Of a DNA stretch of 64,000 nt, positions 36,901 to 45,283 are shown piece by piece. A program made the translations under genes and the position numbers. Source of the DNA: Eumeta japonica. Taxonomy: Eukaryota; Arthropoda; Insecta; Lepidoptera; Psychidae. How positions within the stretch are numbered: position 1 is the stretch's first letter; the number at the start of each line of letters is the position of its first letter. Below the pieces are notes generated by a model. The model had not been told where the DNA came from and made no database searches. It saw only the letters and a list, made by a program, of their open reading frames with translations. The stretch spans positions 868,001 through 932,000 of the forward strand of contig BGZK01000010.1 in assembly GCA_005406025.1 (NCBI GenBank), given 5' to 3'.

Positions 36901-39900
36901 GGTGTATTATTAAACTAATGAACAGATGACAAAAAATACTGCATAAAAGTAAATCACACACTCGTCCTGCGATTGATTATCGCATGATTGGTCGGCAGAG
37001 CCGCGCGAAACGCTTCGTACCCGACAGAATTTGAAAATAGAAATTGCGATGCCAAACGGCACCGCTGGCTCGAGATGGGTTAATTGAAAGTGCCCGGGCG
37101 CCGTCATTACAAGTTTTCTAATCTACTTATTGATTCCTGGTTTTCCAGGATTATTTTCCGGCTGTCATCACCGTGTTTCGCCTTCTTGAATTTGGCCGCT
37201 AAGTCTGCGACCTCGGCGCTCCTGACTACTTGTAGTACCGACATTATAGTGCCGATGTCATCAACGAGCGCGGACGCCGCGGATGCCGCGGTTCCGGCCT
37301 GTCTTGTGGGCTATTTGTGTGCAACCCTATTTCGGTTTCAATAGTTTCGAAGTTTACCCATGGAAGTGGATTCTTCCATTGGTTCAGGGGGGGGGGTGAA
37401 AGTTTTTAATAGCGGTTGGTTTCGTCGGTACTGTGTTTGTTGTCCGTGCTGTCTGTTTGTTTCCGCTGTTTAGGGCGCGAAATTGAGATACGTCCAACGG
37501 ACGCGATATCTGTTGGACTTTTCTGATTTTTTATTTGTACTGTTTATCGGTTTGGGTTTCGGTGCTACCGAACACCCTCCATAGTTAGCCGTATGATCGC
37601 TTCCGCAATTGTAGCAGGCGAGTTTGCCTCCTGATTCGCGGGTGCGAGCGCATTCCTTGGTCCAATGTGGATCCAAGCATTTCAAGCACTGCGGTGGGGC
37701 GTGACAGTTTGTGGCCGCGTGGCCGTAAAGTTGGCAGCGATAACACTGCCCGGGGATACCTCTTTTGTATGAGGCCTCCACGATTATACCGGATAGGCCG
37801 CATACATTTGCTAAATTTTCAAAGATGTCTGTTGCTCTGTCTGTTTTATTTAGTATTACTAGTACTAGGCCTAGGGCGGTTCCGTCACTACGGTGCATTC
37901 TGTGCACCGCTTGGACTAGGTACTCCTGCCGTTTCAGATTCGCTTTGATATCCTCGGTTTCGATTTCAACCGGGACGCCTTTTATTACCACTTTCCCTTT
38001 GCGCTCCTCTTTGAGCGCGTAGGTGTGAAACGGTATTCCGTTCTTTATTAGTAATTATTGAGCTTCCTGAAGTCGTCAGTGGAGCTCATAGTTATGTTAA
38101 TGTCATTTCTGGTATTTAGGGCTTATGAACCCTATTGCATTCTGATGCAATGAGGTTCCGCTTTGCCTTATCTCCCAAACATATTGGGGGCTTACTTTCG
38201 GTGGCGGCGAAAGTTTGGAGCCGGCCAAGTTAGTAGTTTTGAGTGTGTTTGCTCCGCTGACTGTCACTTTTTTATTGGAAGCGACGATCTTGGCGGCTGT
38301 TACTGTTTTGGAGGTGATCGACGAATTACTGTGATTCGTCGATTTCACCTTCACCTGTTCTATCTCTATGGCCGAGTCGTTTGACTGGCTTCTGTTACTC
38401 GACTTACGCAGTCACCGGGCGACTCTCTTATTTTTTCTCTTGACGATTTGGAATTCCTCATCGTCCGAGCCTTTGATGGTAGAGTTGAAGTTATCCGACC
38501 CTTCGTCCGACAATAAAGCCATCTATTAGCTGCAAATCCGAAACCCGAGGATATCATGACAGCACCAGAGAAGAAGTTTGGCCGGCCCGAGCAGCTGGTC
38601 GATGAAGTGCTGAAGGATGTAAGAGTGATGTCGAGGCTTACGGACAACGGTCGCGAAATAAACGATTTCGCCATTACGACGCGCAACTGCGTGGCCGTAC
38701 TACAAGAAATAGACGAAGAGGGCCGCATACATAACCCGGTCCTCCTGAAAGAAATACTGGAAAAAATGACGCCTCTTCTACGGAATCAATTTGCTGAATA
38801 TTGGATGATGAAGAGAGAAGAGGGCCGTCGAGAGGCCAAACTAATCACATTAGCCGACTTTCTGGAGAGGGAAGCCGAATTAGCCGCCGTCTACGCCCGG
38901 GCTGCCGCCGCGTCACAGTTGAGCGCCGAGCGCGCACTGCGGCGACGCGAAACCTTTAAAGTGAACACACAAACCGAAGTGGCAACAAAGTGTCCGAAGT
39001 GCGCGTCCGAACATAAGCTCGTCGCGTGTGACGCCTTTAAAGCACTAAGCACTGACGAAAAATGGGACTTTGTGAAACGCGAAAAACTGTGTTTCAAGTG
39101 CATTATGAAAACGCATCCGTGTGCGTACTGCCGTGCGAAAGGCTGCGCGAAGTGTAACCGCGGCCACCATACGCTGCTTCATTCGAGTGCGAGCAGCGAT
39201 GCGCATCCCGCGCGGGTGACACCCCGAATGAAACGACCGTCAGTGAAACTGTAACGAATATCGGAACCGATGAATCGAAAGCGGTCCTGAAAATTGTGTG
39301 AGTGACTATCCGGGCCGCCGATAAGGAGATAAAGGTACATACGTTACTAGACGACGGTGCAACAGTGAGGTTATTGGACGACAGCGTCGCGAGTGAAATC
39401 AACGCCAAAGGACCGCGGGTTGAGTTGAAATTGATAAGTGGGCGCGGTCATCAAATAAGCGACAGAAACTCGCGGCGAGTGAAAATAAAAGTGCGCGGAC
39501 CGAACGGTGTCGAACGCGACATCCAATGCCGTACGATCGCGCGACTTGATCTGCCGTCGCAGTCGCTCACGGCGGACGAGATCTCCGGCCATCGCCACCT
39601 GAGTGAGTGCCACCTGGAGGCGCTTCATGACGCCAGGCCGCTGCTCTTCATCGGCCAAGACAACTGGGAGCTCATCAAAGGCAGCGACGTCCAGCGTAGA
39701 AAATCAGGTGAGCCAGTTGCGTCTTTGACAGGTTTTGGGTGGGTGGTGCTCGGTAGGAGGTCTGTGGCGACGACAAATTACGGAGTAGTACATTGTCTCG
39801 CAGACCTAGAGCTGGCAGTAAAAGAGTACTTCGAAATAGAATCGTTAGGTATAACGCAAAGAGAGCGCGAAAACGCCGAGGTAAAACGAGCGAGTCGTAT

Positions 39901-42900
39901 CTTAAACGATACGACGCGCCGTATAGGAAACAACTGGGAAACGGATCTCTTTTGGAAGGAAGATGACCCGCGATTCCCAGATAATTACAGTGGAGCCAAA
40001 AAACAGCTAAGAAACATAGAAAACAAGATGGACCGCGATCCCGCCTTTGCTGCCACGTACACGGCGCAGATTGAGAGATTAATAGAAAACGGGTACGCGC
40101 GTAAGTTAGAGAATAGGGCGCAAGTTGTGCGACTGTTTTTTCCTTCCGAATTTCGCTGTTACAAATCCCAATAAGCCAAATAAGATTCGAGTTGTGTTCG
40201 ACGCAGCCGCTCGTTTTGAAGGAAAGTCGCTAAACGACTATTTAATATCAGGCCCCGATTTGTTGAATAGTCTAATAGGAGTCCTGTTTAGGTTCAGAAT
40301 AGGAAGCGAAGCTTTAACAGGAGATATTAAATATATGTTTCTGCGAATACGTGTCCGCGCGTCCGATCAGCGAGCGCAGCTATTCCTGTGGCGGGGCGTC
40401 GATCGCGACAGCGAGCCCTGTGTTTTTGGCGCGTCATCGTCGCCGACGTCCGCGATTTATGTATTAAACAGAAACGCAGAAACACATTCAGATGAATATC
40501 CGAATGCGGAAATAGCAGTAAAATGGGACCACTATGTAGATAATTTCATCTGTTCGACATACTCGGTATCGGAAGCCGTGGAACTGATAAGCAACGTCAC
40601 TGTAGTGCACGCGCGAGGGGGGGCTTCGATATCCAGGGGTGGACGACTAACGCGCCGGAATTAAAGGAGAGACTGTTGGCGGAGTCGTCCACGGACGCCA
40701 CCACCGTGTCGCTATACAAGACGAAAACAGAACGAGCGCTAGGCGTAATATGGGAACCGGAATGTGACAGTTTAGGCTACGATGTCACGTTCAAGAATAT
40801 CGTGGTCGGAAAAAACAGGCCTGTGAAAACACAATTTCTAAGTTTAATTTTGTCGATCTTTGATCCGCTTGGACTTCTCTGTCCCGTGACAGTGAAAGGG
40901 AAAATTTTAATGCAACGAATTTGGAGATCGGAAATAGGATGGGACGACGTACTGCTCGATCGCGACTACATAAAATGGTTAGAATACTTAGACAAAGTAA
41001 GGAATTTATCCCAGCTGCGAGTACCGTGATGCTACGCACTTAGGTTATCGAAAATAGAGCTCCACGCATTCGGAGACGCAAGCGAGCACGCGTACGTGGC
41101 CGTCGATCGGACCCGCGGGCATATAAGCCATTCGTAATGCACCGCCTCGATGAGCTCGACGAGCGCTCTCCGATCGAAACGAGTGGCGTTAGGTAAATTC
41201 TGCGGATAACCCCGCGGACGTCGTGACGCGCGTGAACTCCGATTTAGAACGATGGCTAAACGGGCCTGCGTTTCTTCTACAGAACGAAGATGCGTGGCCG
41301 ATTGATAGTGACGAATTAGAAACAGAATCGGTTAATATAGTATGCACCACTCATACCGGGGACGTCATAGATGTGACTAGGTTCTCCTCGTGGACCCGCC
41401 TGGTGCGTACGTACGCCCGGGTACTATGCCTCATCCGGAAGCTGAGGAAGCAACAGCGACCGTTCGACGCCGATGACGTGGTCGACGCTGAAACACGCCT
41501 GCTCAGGGCGTCGCAGAAAAGGGCTTTCAACAGTAAAATACGGGCTGCCGCCATGGGCGCGACCACTTCCCGAGGAAGCAGTCTGAAAACACTGGACGTC
41601 ATGCTGACCGACGGCTGGCTACGAGCGGGTGGCCGCTTGCGCCACTCGATGGCCCTGAGTTACAAGGAGAAACAGCTGATCATTCTAGACGGCCGAGATC
41701 ACGCCGTCCGCCTGCTCGTCGAACATTACCACCGATGAGCGGGCCACGCCAACCACGAAGCAGTCGCAAACATGATATGTGAAAAGTTTTGGATCACGAA
41801 ACTCAGGCCGACGGTCAGAAAAGTAGCCAAAGCCTGCCGCCTGTGTCAAATTCGGCACGCACGGCCGATCACGCCAAAGATGGCCGATCTCCCAGAAGGG
41901 CGCCTTGCCTTTCGTCAAAAGCCATTTACACACACGGGAGTGGACTACTTCGGACCAATGGAGGTGACCGTCGGGCGACGACGAGAGAAAAGGTGGGCGG
42001 CGCTGTTCACGTGTCTAACGACACGGGCCGTCCACATGGAGATCGCGTCCTCGCTATCCGCCGACTCCATGATAATGGCGCTACGGAGATATATGGCGAG
42101 GCGAGGCCAACCCGACACACTATACAGCGATCACGGCACGAACTTCGCAGTCGCAGCCGCAGAACTCGCCCGAGCTCACCTGGAAATATAAGAGCGAATG
42201 TCCGACGAGGCGACGACTCGAGCGATACGATGGCTGCACATATCCCCACACGCCCTGCACATGGGCGGAAGCTGGGAACGCAAAGTTAGATCAATAAAGA
42301 TAGCATTGAATGCCACATTGCACACCAGGGCGCCGAAAGACGAAGTGCTGCATACACTGATGCTGGAGGCCGAGTTCGTAGTGAATTCTCGACCACTCAC
42401 CCACATATCGATCCTCCCAAGTGACGCCACAGCGCTAACTCCAAATCATTTTCTACTAGGGTCCGCCGCCGGCCGGTGGCAGCCGGGACGTTTCGACACT
42501 ACTGAGGAATGTTCCCGAAAGCAGTGGCGAGCAAATCAGGCGCTCGCAGAAATGTTTTGTCAGATATGGCTGTGAGAATACCTCCCCACGCTGCAGAGAC
42601 GTCATAAGTGGACAGAAGGAAGGCCACCGATCAAAGTCGGAGACGCAGTCATAGTCACCGACCCCGCCTTACCAGCAACACATAGTCGAGGGGCATCGTC
42701 GAAAAAGTCTACCCAAGTATCGACGGGCAAGTACGAGTGGTGGAAATTTGCACTACTCACGGACTGAGGCGGCCGACCGCGTGCCTGGCGGTCCTTCCTA
42801 CTGAAGCGTAGTCGTCGCACGCTCCGACCGGGGGTGGGATGTTAACGGCAGAAATGCAACCACCCTGCGCGGCCGTCACTGCGCCCGCCGATAGTCAATA

Positions 42901-45283
42901 AGACAAGATTGTAAATATAGGTTAGCGGCTGCGGGATATAAGTACAAATAAAAGGCCGTGCTACATAGCGAAAGTTGCCCACAAAACAAAAGACCGCGAA
43001 GGCACCCGCAGCCGCATAAGTAGTTAAGAAATATAATGTAATAACAATGTAAAGACAAACGTATGTGTGTGTGAAAATAAATGTATCTGTATGTAAATAA
43101 AGATACAATAAATAAGTAGTCGAGGGGGGCGCGGGGGGTCGGACCTCTCATTGGCCAAGCGTAACGGGACGCGCACACACGGGAAGGCGGCCATGTTCGG
43201 CGCACAGCGCTGTTATATACGAGCGCGGCCCGCAGCAAGTCAATCTGCTTACAACCGCTGACAAGGAAACACGCTCTCTGCTCCGCGCGCAGTTCTGAAA
43301 CAAAGTTCTGGTCCGCCCTCCGCCTGCCACCGTCTCGCTTCACAGTGATAAGTGACGTGTGTGTGTTTTCCTCATTAAATCCCCAGCCTGCCTTAAATCT
43401 ATACTGAACACTTATATTTAGCATCAGTCTTGTTATGAGTTTCGATCAATTGTTATAGTTGATGGCGGAATCGACTATAATCGGTACTTATGATGAATTT
43501 AATATTACCACTATTGTGGTAATATTAAATTCATTATATGTTGTATAATGTAACAATTGTTATATATTGTATATTGTATTTTATATAATAACATTATATA
43601 TTGTAACAATTGTAACAATTAATACATCCGCCATGCCCTAAAACCTTGATTCCTTGATCAATTGCAAATTCTTAGTTCAAATCATTTCGGACAAAGAATT
43701 AAAAACTGATCAAGAACTCTTATAGAACGAAGTTTTAGGATATTAAACCATTTAGAACAAGTTATTGGTGCAAACTATTATAAATGATTTCTTGGAAAAT
43801 AATTTCATCGTCAATAGTAATATTTAAATAGTACTTAGGCATTAAAGCAGAGATGGTAAGGTGATCGGTCAAAGGTTTCAAAGCAATTTATGTGGAACTC
43901 GAGTCAAATGAAATAACCAACCTCCCTGCTTTGGAGAATATGTCACGCCATTGGTCCTGGATTATATTAACGCTCTGGTCACCAAACCTGTACTTCGGTT
44001 TGAAAAAAAGAGCTTATGAGAGTGTGATCTGAGAAATAAGATGATAAACTGTTTGTACGGAATGTTTTTATTTAAAATAATTTTTCATTTCAGACATTAG
44101 TTCCTTATACTGTTATACTAGTTTTGCAAGCACTTCATGTCTCAACTCTACCGTGTCTACCCGCATTTATTGTAGAAAATATTGTATCAGAAGCAGATAA
44201 AATCAAAATATTATTATTGGAGAAGGTCATCGATTCCAAAAGTAAGAATTTTCAACTTTTTATAAGGTTTTACTCCTCATTCATAAACATAATTAAAAAT
44301 AAATTATACCATGACATAAGCTCATGCCTATTTCATAAAGAGATGGACATAAACTATGTACCTACACTTGGTATATGATCATTACATACTTTCTTCGCTA
44401 CATTCACATTAATCAATTCTTTCGTAAGAGCTAAATAAAATAAAGAGCGGTTTCGGATTAACACATTCTTAACCATCTGTGTACTCATGGGTTCTTGCTA
44501 TTTTAATTGGTTTAGGCCTGGGCATATTATTTGGCGAAACAGCAAACCGAAAGTATCGATGAATTCATCATGTCTGCTGTCACTACCACTATTTTACTTT
44601 CGTTCTTACTTATGCAAACAATATTGAACTGCTTATGTTTTATGAACTCGCTGATAGCGTCCCTTTTGTCATTCACCTTTCAAAGAATTGGACTGGACTT
44701 TCTCAAACCGCATTTCGTACCTACAAAGAGACAAGAGTGATGCTTGGGGAATCTCGTTGCTGTAGCAAAGTCTTGGTGTTTCAATTAGGATATCATGTAA
44801 TGATACTATTATAATAGTTTTAAAGATGCGTGTATATTGATTATGGGTTTAGACATTTATTTTTGGCAACTTCGTAAATATTATATACCATGTACAATAT
44901 AACTATACCAAGAAATAGCGTAATTGTGAGTGTAGCCGGTAAAACTAACTTATTTGAATTTACAAAGTTATCACTTGATTAGTTAACCAATGATTTTGAA
45001 GTGTGTTTGTTATTTCTTTAAATATTATTTATAAAAATCATTCAAAATTTCCCAGCATTTTAAAATTGGAAATAAAGAACACAGTACTAATTTTCATCTA
45101 TATTTTTTAGGGGAAGAAGAAAAAAGAGACATACATCTTTTTCTATATTACTTGGAGATGCGTCCGTTCAAGTACCGCATTTGGAGGACCATCGCTATGG
45201 ACGTCGGCCTGCCCATCGGCCTTATCAACTTTTATACGACGTACATCATTGTTATTGTACAATTCTCACACTTGTATGAGTAA
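24188..45283 (+). CDS. GR-C: intact gustatory receptor gene with a 19-kb intron
   Basis: Paralogue of GR-A with the same four-exon structure: 24188-24925, 25007-25084, 44094-44241 and 45111-45283, giving 738, 78, 148 and 173 nt and 378 residues. Splice sites are canonical (donors GTTAGA, GTAAGT, GTAAGA; acceptors TTACAG, TTTCAG, TTTTAG) and phases match GR-A. The C-terminus carries TYIIVIVQF. Intron 1 is 81 bp and intron 3 is 869 bp. Intron 2 is 19,009 bp and holds a MITE, a SINE, a BEL element, an env-bearing gypsy element, LINE pieces and a piggyBac relic. The open frame is undamaged, so it may still be expressed if the long intron is spliced. An alternative is that the two halves now belong to separate broken genes. 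Confidence 0.85.
25007..25084 (+). CDS. GR-C exon 2
   Basis: 26 codons after TTACAG and before GTAAGT, beginning LCVRLACGVLGVLVWIYG. Phase 0 at both ends. Confidence 0.87.
25186..25226. repeat. 14-bp hairpin with 13-nt loop
   Basis: Arms 25186-25199 and 25213-25226 are reverse complements. It lies in GR-C intron 2 in otherwise plain sequence. Confidence 0.7.
25686..25829. mobile_element. 144-bp MITE
   Basis: Terminal inverted repeats of 15 bp (tatagtcGgcgacgc at 25686-25700 and its inverse with one mismatch at 25815-25829) enclose a short non-coding core. The TA at each edge fits a mariner/Tc1-type target duplication. It is non-autonomous. Confidence 0.75.
25830..26499. other. GR-C intron 2, unassigned
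   Basis: AT-rich with a (TA)n run near 26309-26326. The segment 26030-26190 with AATAAA and 'taaccagcgtgcaagtgtaccagg' could be an LTR scrap, but no partner was found. Confidence 0.35.
26500..26760 (+). mobile_element. tRNA-derived SINE
   Basis: The head has a pol III A-box-like word (gcagttggtagtg, about 26504-26516) and a B box (GGATCGATTCC, 26543-26553) at normal tRNA spacing. Then come the lepidopteran SINE body words 'gagtctgaatgtttctatttatta', 'cccatagcacaagcctagttgcttaatttgggaccagatgg' and an AT-rich tail. Its sequence is degenerate and it is probably inactive. It is not a functional tRNA gene. Confidence 0.75.
26761..27161. other. GR-C intron 2 before the BEL element
   Basis: A C-rich tract at about 26785-26860 repeats 'ccctccaac'. 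The minus frame at 26805-27029 has no recognisable motif. Confidence 0.35.
27162..27166. repeat. Target site duplication of the BEL element, left copy
   Basis: CTTAT directly before TGTTAACGG; matched by CTTAT at 43411-43415 directly after the 3' LTR. Confidence 0.7.
27167..27319 (+). repeat. BEL 5' LTR, truncated
   Basis: About 150 bp matching the first 150 bp of the 3' LTR at 42840 with roughly nine differences (about 6%). It stops abruptly at a T9 run, where LINE sequence starts. Confidence 0.8.
27320..28152 (+). pseudogene. LINE-A ORF1 (Gag-like), 5' part of a split jockey-type LINE
   Basis: The frame ending at 28152 encodes a Pro/Ala/Asp-rich protein with a C-terminal block RGSQQLVPLTWMQARVMEAL and LLLQVLILDPAA, a LINE ORF1 type found beside jockey-clade endonucleases. 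The upstream part (27330-27735) is frame-shifted. If the errantivirus and one copy of its CGCA duplication are ignored, the ORF1 frame meets a stop overlapping the ORF2 start at about 34905. The open frame on the opposite strand is a shadow. Confidence 0.7.
28153..28584 (-). repeat. Errantivirus 3' LTR
   Basis: 432 bp, bounded by AGAAAAA and TTTCTCT on the + strand, next to the polypurine tract (28585-28596, minus strand AAGGGGAGGAG). Confidence 0.88.
28628..29994 (-). pseudogene. Broken env gene
   Basis: Three pieces in three frames: 29599-29994, 29373-29558 and 28628-29284. The first has a furin-type RMKR at residues 63-66 followed by a GLIDGLGS fusion-peptide-like start, as in insect errantivirus and baculovirus F-type Env. 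The last has Cys residues and a single membrane helix (IIVLIVIIIFVCTVMYLY, near residues 173-191) followed by a short basic tail. The first break is at a run of A in the gene (about 29607-29613); the second is near 29325. The signal peptide region is incomplete upstream of 29994. Confidence 0.82.
30018..32878 (-). pseudogene. Broken pol gene of the errantivirus
   Basis: Four open pieces. 32570-32878 is the linker into RT and ends at a stop. 31769-32527 is RT with MPFGLKNAPATFQRMM and the intact catalytic YLDD. 30712-31668 is RNase H (LAVLWACQHFRPYIYG, DHQPLTWL) plus the integrase zinc domain (CSIC knuckle, HIDTLV catalytic start). 30018-30542 is the integrase C-terminus. Stops occur near 32568 and 31767, and frameshifts near 31675 and 30550-30710. 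The protease region upstream of 32878 is scrambled. Confidence 0.88.
32879..34120 (-). pseudogene. Broken gag region of the errantivirus
   Basis: The likely Gag start is an ATG at 34118-34120 (minus), opening MATSQLVDLGGLIASYDG; the frame then breaks before 33938. Downstream only short pieces remain in several frames, so no complete capsid can be read. The opposite-strand frames here are shadows. Confidence 0.6.
34439..34454 (-). other. Primer binding site of the errantivirus
   Basis: The minus strand reads TGGCGCCCAACGTGGG directly after the 5' LTR, a tRNA-complementary type (TGGCGCCC start as in tRNA-Lys primed elements). The exact tRNA was not verified. Confidence 0.7.
34454..34886 (-). 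repeat. Errantivirus 5' LTR
   Basis: 433 bp, nearly identical to 28153-28584. It contains a 'ccttatataggc' TATA-like word and should hold the element's promoter on the minus strand. Confidence 0.88.
34891..35275 (+). pseudogene. LINE-A ORF2 start: AP endonuclease domain
   Basis: Across two frame changes it reads IIYWNAGGISGKM (the metal-binding Asn motif of EEP endonucleases), a DIHIVLLG..TKLRP stretch and a NFFVYRRDVVSPRGIAFRDT block. It ends FAAYRPPGSHLC. It continues LINE-A from before the gypsy insertion. It stops at about 35275 without RT, so the element is 3'-truncated. Confidence 0.75.
35276..35560. other. Short AT-rich spacer between LINE-A and piggyBac coding
   Basis: Contains the leftmost copy of the piggyBac GATGCCAAAYGGCA motif (35376-35389). 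The outer left end of the piggyBac was not found. Confidence 0.45.
35560..37079 (-). mobile_element. piggyBac-like transposon relic
   Basis: On the minus strand a transposase is read in pieces. The acidic N-terminus has DEDSTDEDLGGFINNLTGRQ at about 36240-36350. A middle part (36000-36230) is scrambled. Then come YMGGTDLMDQNINTCCIGIRGKKWWWYI and a Cys-rich tail (CRRQCKKCNVGLCSACK-like), as in piggyBac transposases. The catalytic Asp region between them is lost. The right end abuts TTAA (37080-37083), the piggyBac target; the end begins CCCATCTCGAG on the minus strand. Confidence 0.8.
36353..36447. repeat. Two adjacent hairpins inside the piggyBac relic
   Basis: Hairpin 1: arms 36353-36366 and 36371-36384, 14 bp, perfect. 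Hairpin 2: arms 36384-36413 and 36418-36447, 30 bp with one mismatch. Both have the loop ATTG. They fall in the N-terminal coding region (the EEDDVVESQQ stretch) and destroy the frame. Confidence 0.9.
37107..38522 (-). pseudogene. LINE-B ORF1 with triple zinc knuckle
   Basis: The minus strand starts at ATG 38520-38522 (MALLSDEGSDNFNSTIKG). It passes a Ser/Thr-rich region and reaches 37470-37991, which encodes a PRE_C2HC-like domain and then Cys knuckles (CYRCQLYGHAATNCH, CLKCLDPHWTKEC, CYNCGSDHTANYGGC). It ends DLAAKFKKAKHGDDSRK..LENL-stop at 37107. This is the nucleic-acid-binding ORF1 of jockey-type LINEs. At least two frameshifts and one stop. ORF2 is absent because the piggyBac TTAA lies 24 bases further. 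Confidence 0.8.
38543..39254 (+). pseudogene. BEL Gag, C-terminal half
   Basis: Open frame beginning inside Gag (an ATG at 38556 is internal, not the true start). It has a helical region with LEKMTPLLRNQFAEYWMMKR and then Cys/His knuckles CPKCASEHKLVAC, CFKCIMKTHPCAYC and CAKCNRGHHTLLH, typical of Pao/BEL Gag. The N-terminal half is missing at the junction with LINE-B. It ends in a stop shortly before the protease. Confidence 0.82.
39302..40174 (+). pseudogene. BEL protease and start of RT
   Basis: Aspartic protease motif LLDDGATVRLLDDSVA near the N-terminus, then the DUF1758-type region (RPLLFIGQDNWELI, ASLTGFGWVVLG) and the connection ending YTAQIERLIENGYARKL. A frameshift at about 40130-40160 separates it from the following RT piece. 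The frame upstream of 39302 continues from Gag after a stop. Confidence 0.82.
40145..41029 (+). pseudogene. BEL reverse transcriptase, catalytic motif mutated
   Basis: Two frames. The first (to 40664) has NPNKPNKIRVVFDAAARFEG and the palm motif HYVDNFICS at 40530-40550. BEL enzymes have YVDD here; GAT-AAT at 40539-40544 gives Asp-Asn, so the second catalytic Asp is lost. The second frame (40676-41029) has LGVIWEPE and FDPLGLLCPVTVKGKILMQ, a BEL hallmark between RT and RNase H. The enzyme is inactive regardless of the frameshift. Confidence 0.85.
41030..41222 (+). pseudogene. BEL RNase H, largely deleted
   Basis: IELHAFGDASEHAYVAV marks the RNase H start. The frame then jumps within about 100 bases to NPADVVTRV-like sequence that should lie some hundreds of bases downstream, so most of RNase H is deleted. 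Confidence 0.6.
41223..42832 (+). pseudogene. BEL integrase and C-terminal domain
   Basis: Pieces in order: 41223-41738 (N-terminal zinc region, ending LLVEHYHR), 41772-42191 (CRLCQI knuckle, then catalytic core TGVDYFGPM with Asp, CLTTRAVHMEI, YSDHGTNF with second Asp) and 42198-42575 (the Glu-containing segment, VVNSRPLTHIS, TPNHFLLG). A DUF5641-like tail runs to about 42832. The breaks between pieces are single stops or small indels. The polypurine tract follows directly. Confidence 0.85.
42829..42839 (+). other. Polypurine tract of the BEL element
   Basis: CGGGGGTGGGA directly before the 3' LTR; primer for plus-strand synthesis. Confidence 0.65.
42840..43410 (+). repeat. BEL 3' LTR
   Basis: 571 bp, TGTT...AACA. 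It holds three AATAAA signals between 43074 and 43115 and a GC-rich tract at 43120-43320. Open frames on its minus strand are shadows. Confidence 0.78.
43411..44093. other. GR-C intron 2, last part, with a perfect hairpin
   Basis: AT-rich. Starts with the right CTTAT duplication. At 43493-43511 and 43516-43534 are 19-bp perfect inverted arms around TATT. From 43535 to 43630 there are repeated 'ttatatattgta' and 'taacaatt' words. The rest is plain intron. Confidence 0.6.
44094..44241 (+). CDS. GR-C exon 3
   Basis: 148 nt after TTTCAG, before GTAAGA, beginning TLVPYTVILVLQALHVSTLP and ending in SEADKIKILLLEKVIDSK plus one base. It lies 19 kb from exon 2, beyond the nested transposons. Confidence 0.88.
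44510..44790. other. Conserved intron-3 block of GR-C
   Basis: Counterpart of the blocks in GR-A and GR-B. An open frame of about 75 codons runs from a TTTAG acceptor-like site (44516) to TGA 44740. Its protein (AWAYYLAKQQTESIDEF, then two hydrophobic stretches) is not preserved in GR-B, so it is more likely intron than exon. Confidence 0.5.
45111..45283 (+). CDS. GR-C exon 4 (C-terminus)
   Basis: Acceptor TTTTTTAG, then 173 nt to TAA. It encodes EEEKRDIHLFLYYLEMRPFK and the signature TYIIVIVQF, ending SHLYE-stop. The last 17 bases are the start of a 156-bp tandem repeat. Confidence 0.9.

Larger units (their letters stand above)
27167..43410 (+). mobile_element. BEL/Pao LTR retrotransposon with nested insertions
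   Basis: A 5' LTR fragment (27167 to about 27319) and a 3' LTR (42840-43410) bound the element. The 5' flank 27162-27166 and the 3' flank 43411-43415 are both CTTAT, a 5-bp target site duplication typical of BEL elements. LTRs start TGTT and end AACA. The inner body (38543-42839) carries the BEL order Gag-PR-RT-RH-IN, all on the + strand. The rest of the 5' LTR, the primer site and the N-terminal half of Gag are missing. In their place lie a LINE split by a gypsy element, a piggyBac relic and a second LINE ORF1. Confidence 0.75.

Noticed and set aside
37585..38022. Several open frames on both strands around LINE-B ORF1
   Set aside because: Shadows: only the minus frame with Cys knuckles makes sense as protein.
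41789..42289. 166-codon frame overlapping the BEL integrase
   Set aside because: Shadow of the integrase in another frame: the true frame shows the DDE motifs, this one shows none.
42876..43424. 182-codon minus-strand frame
   Set aside because: Lies within the BEL 3' LTR; a chance frame in its GC-rich tract.
44516..44740. Extra coding exon of GR-C in intron 3
   Set aside because: Exons 3 and 4 join in frame without it, and the frame is not kept in GR-A or GR-B.
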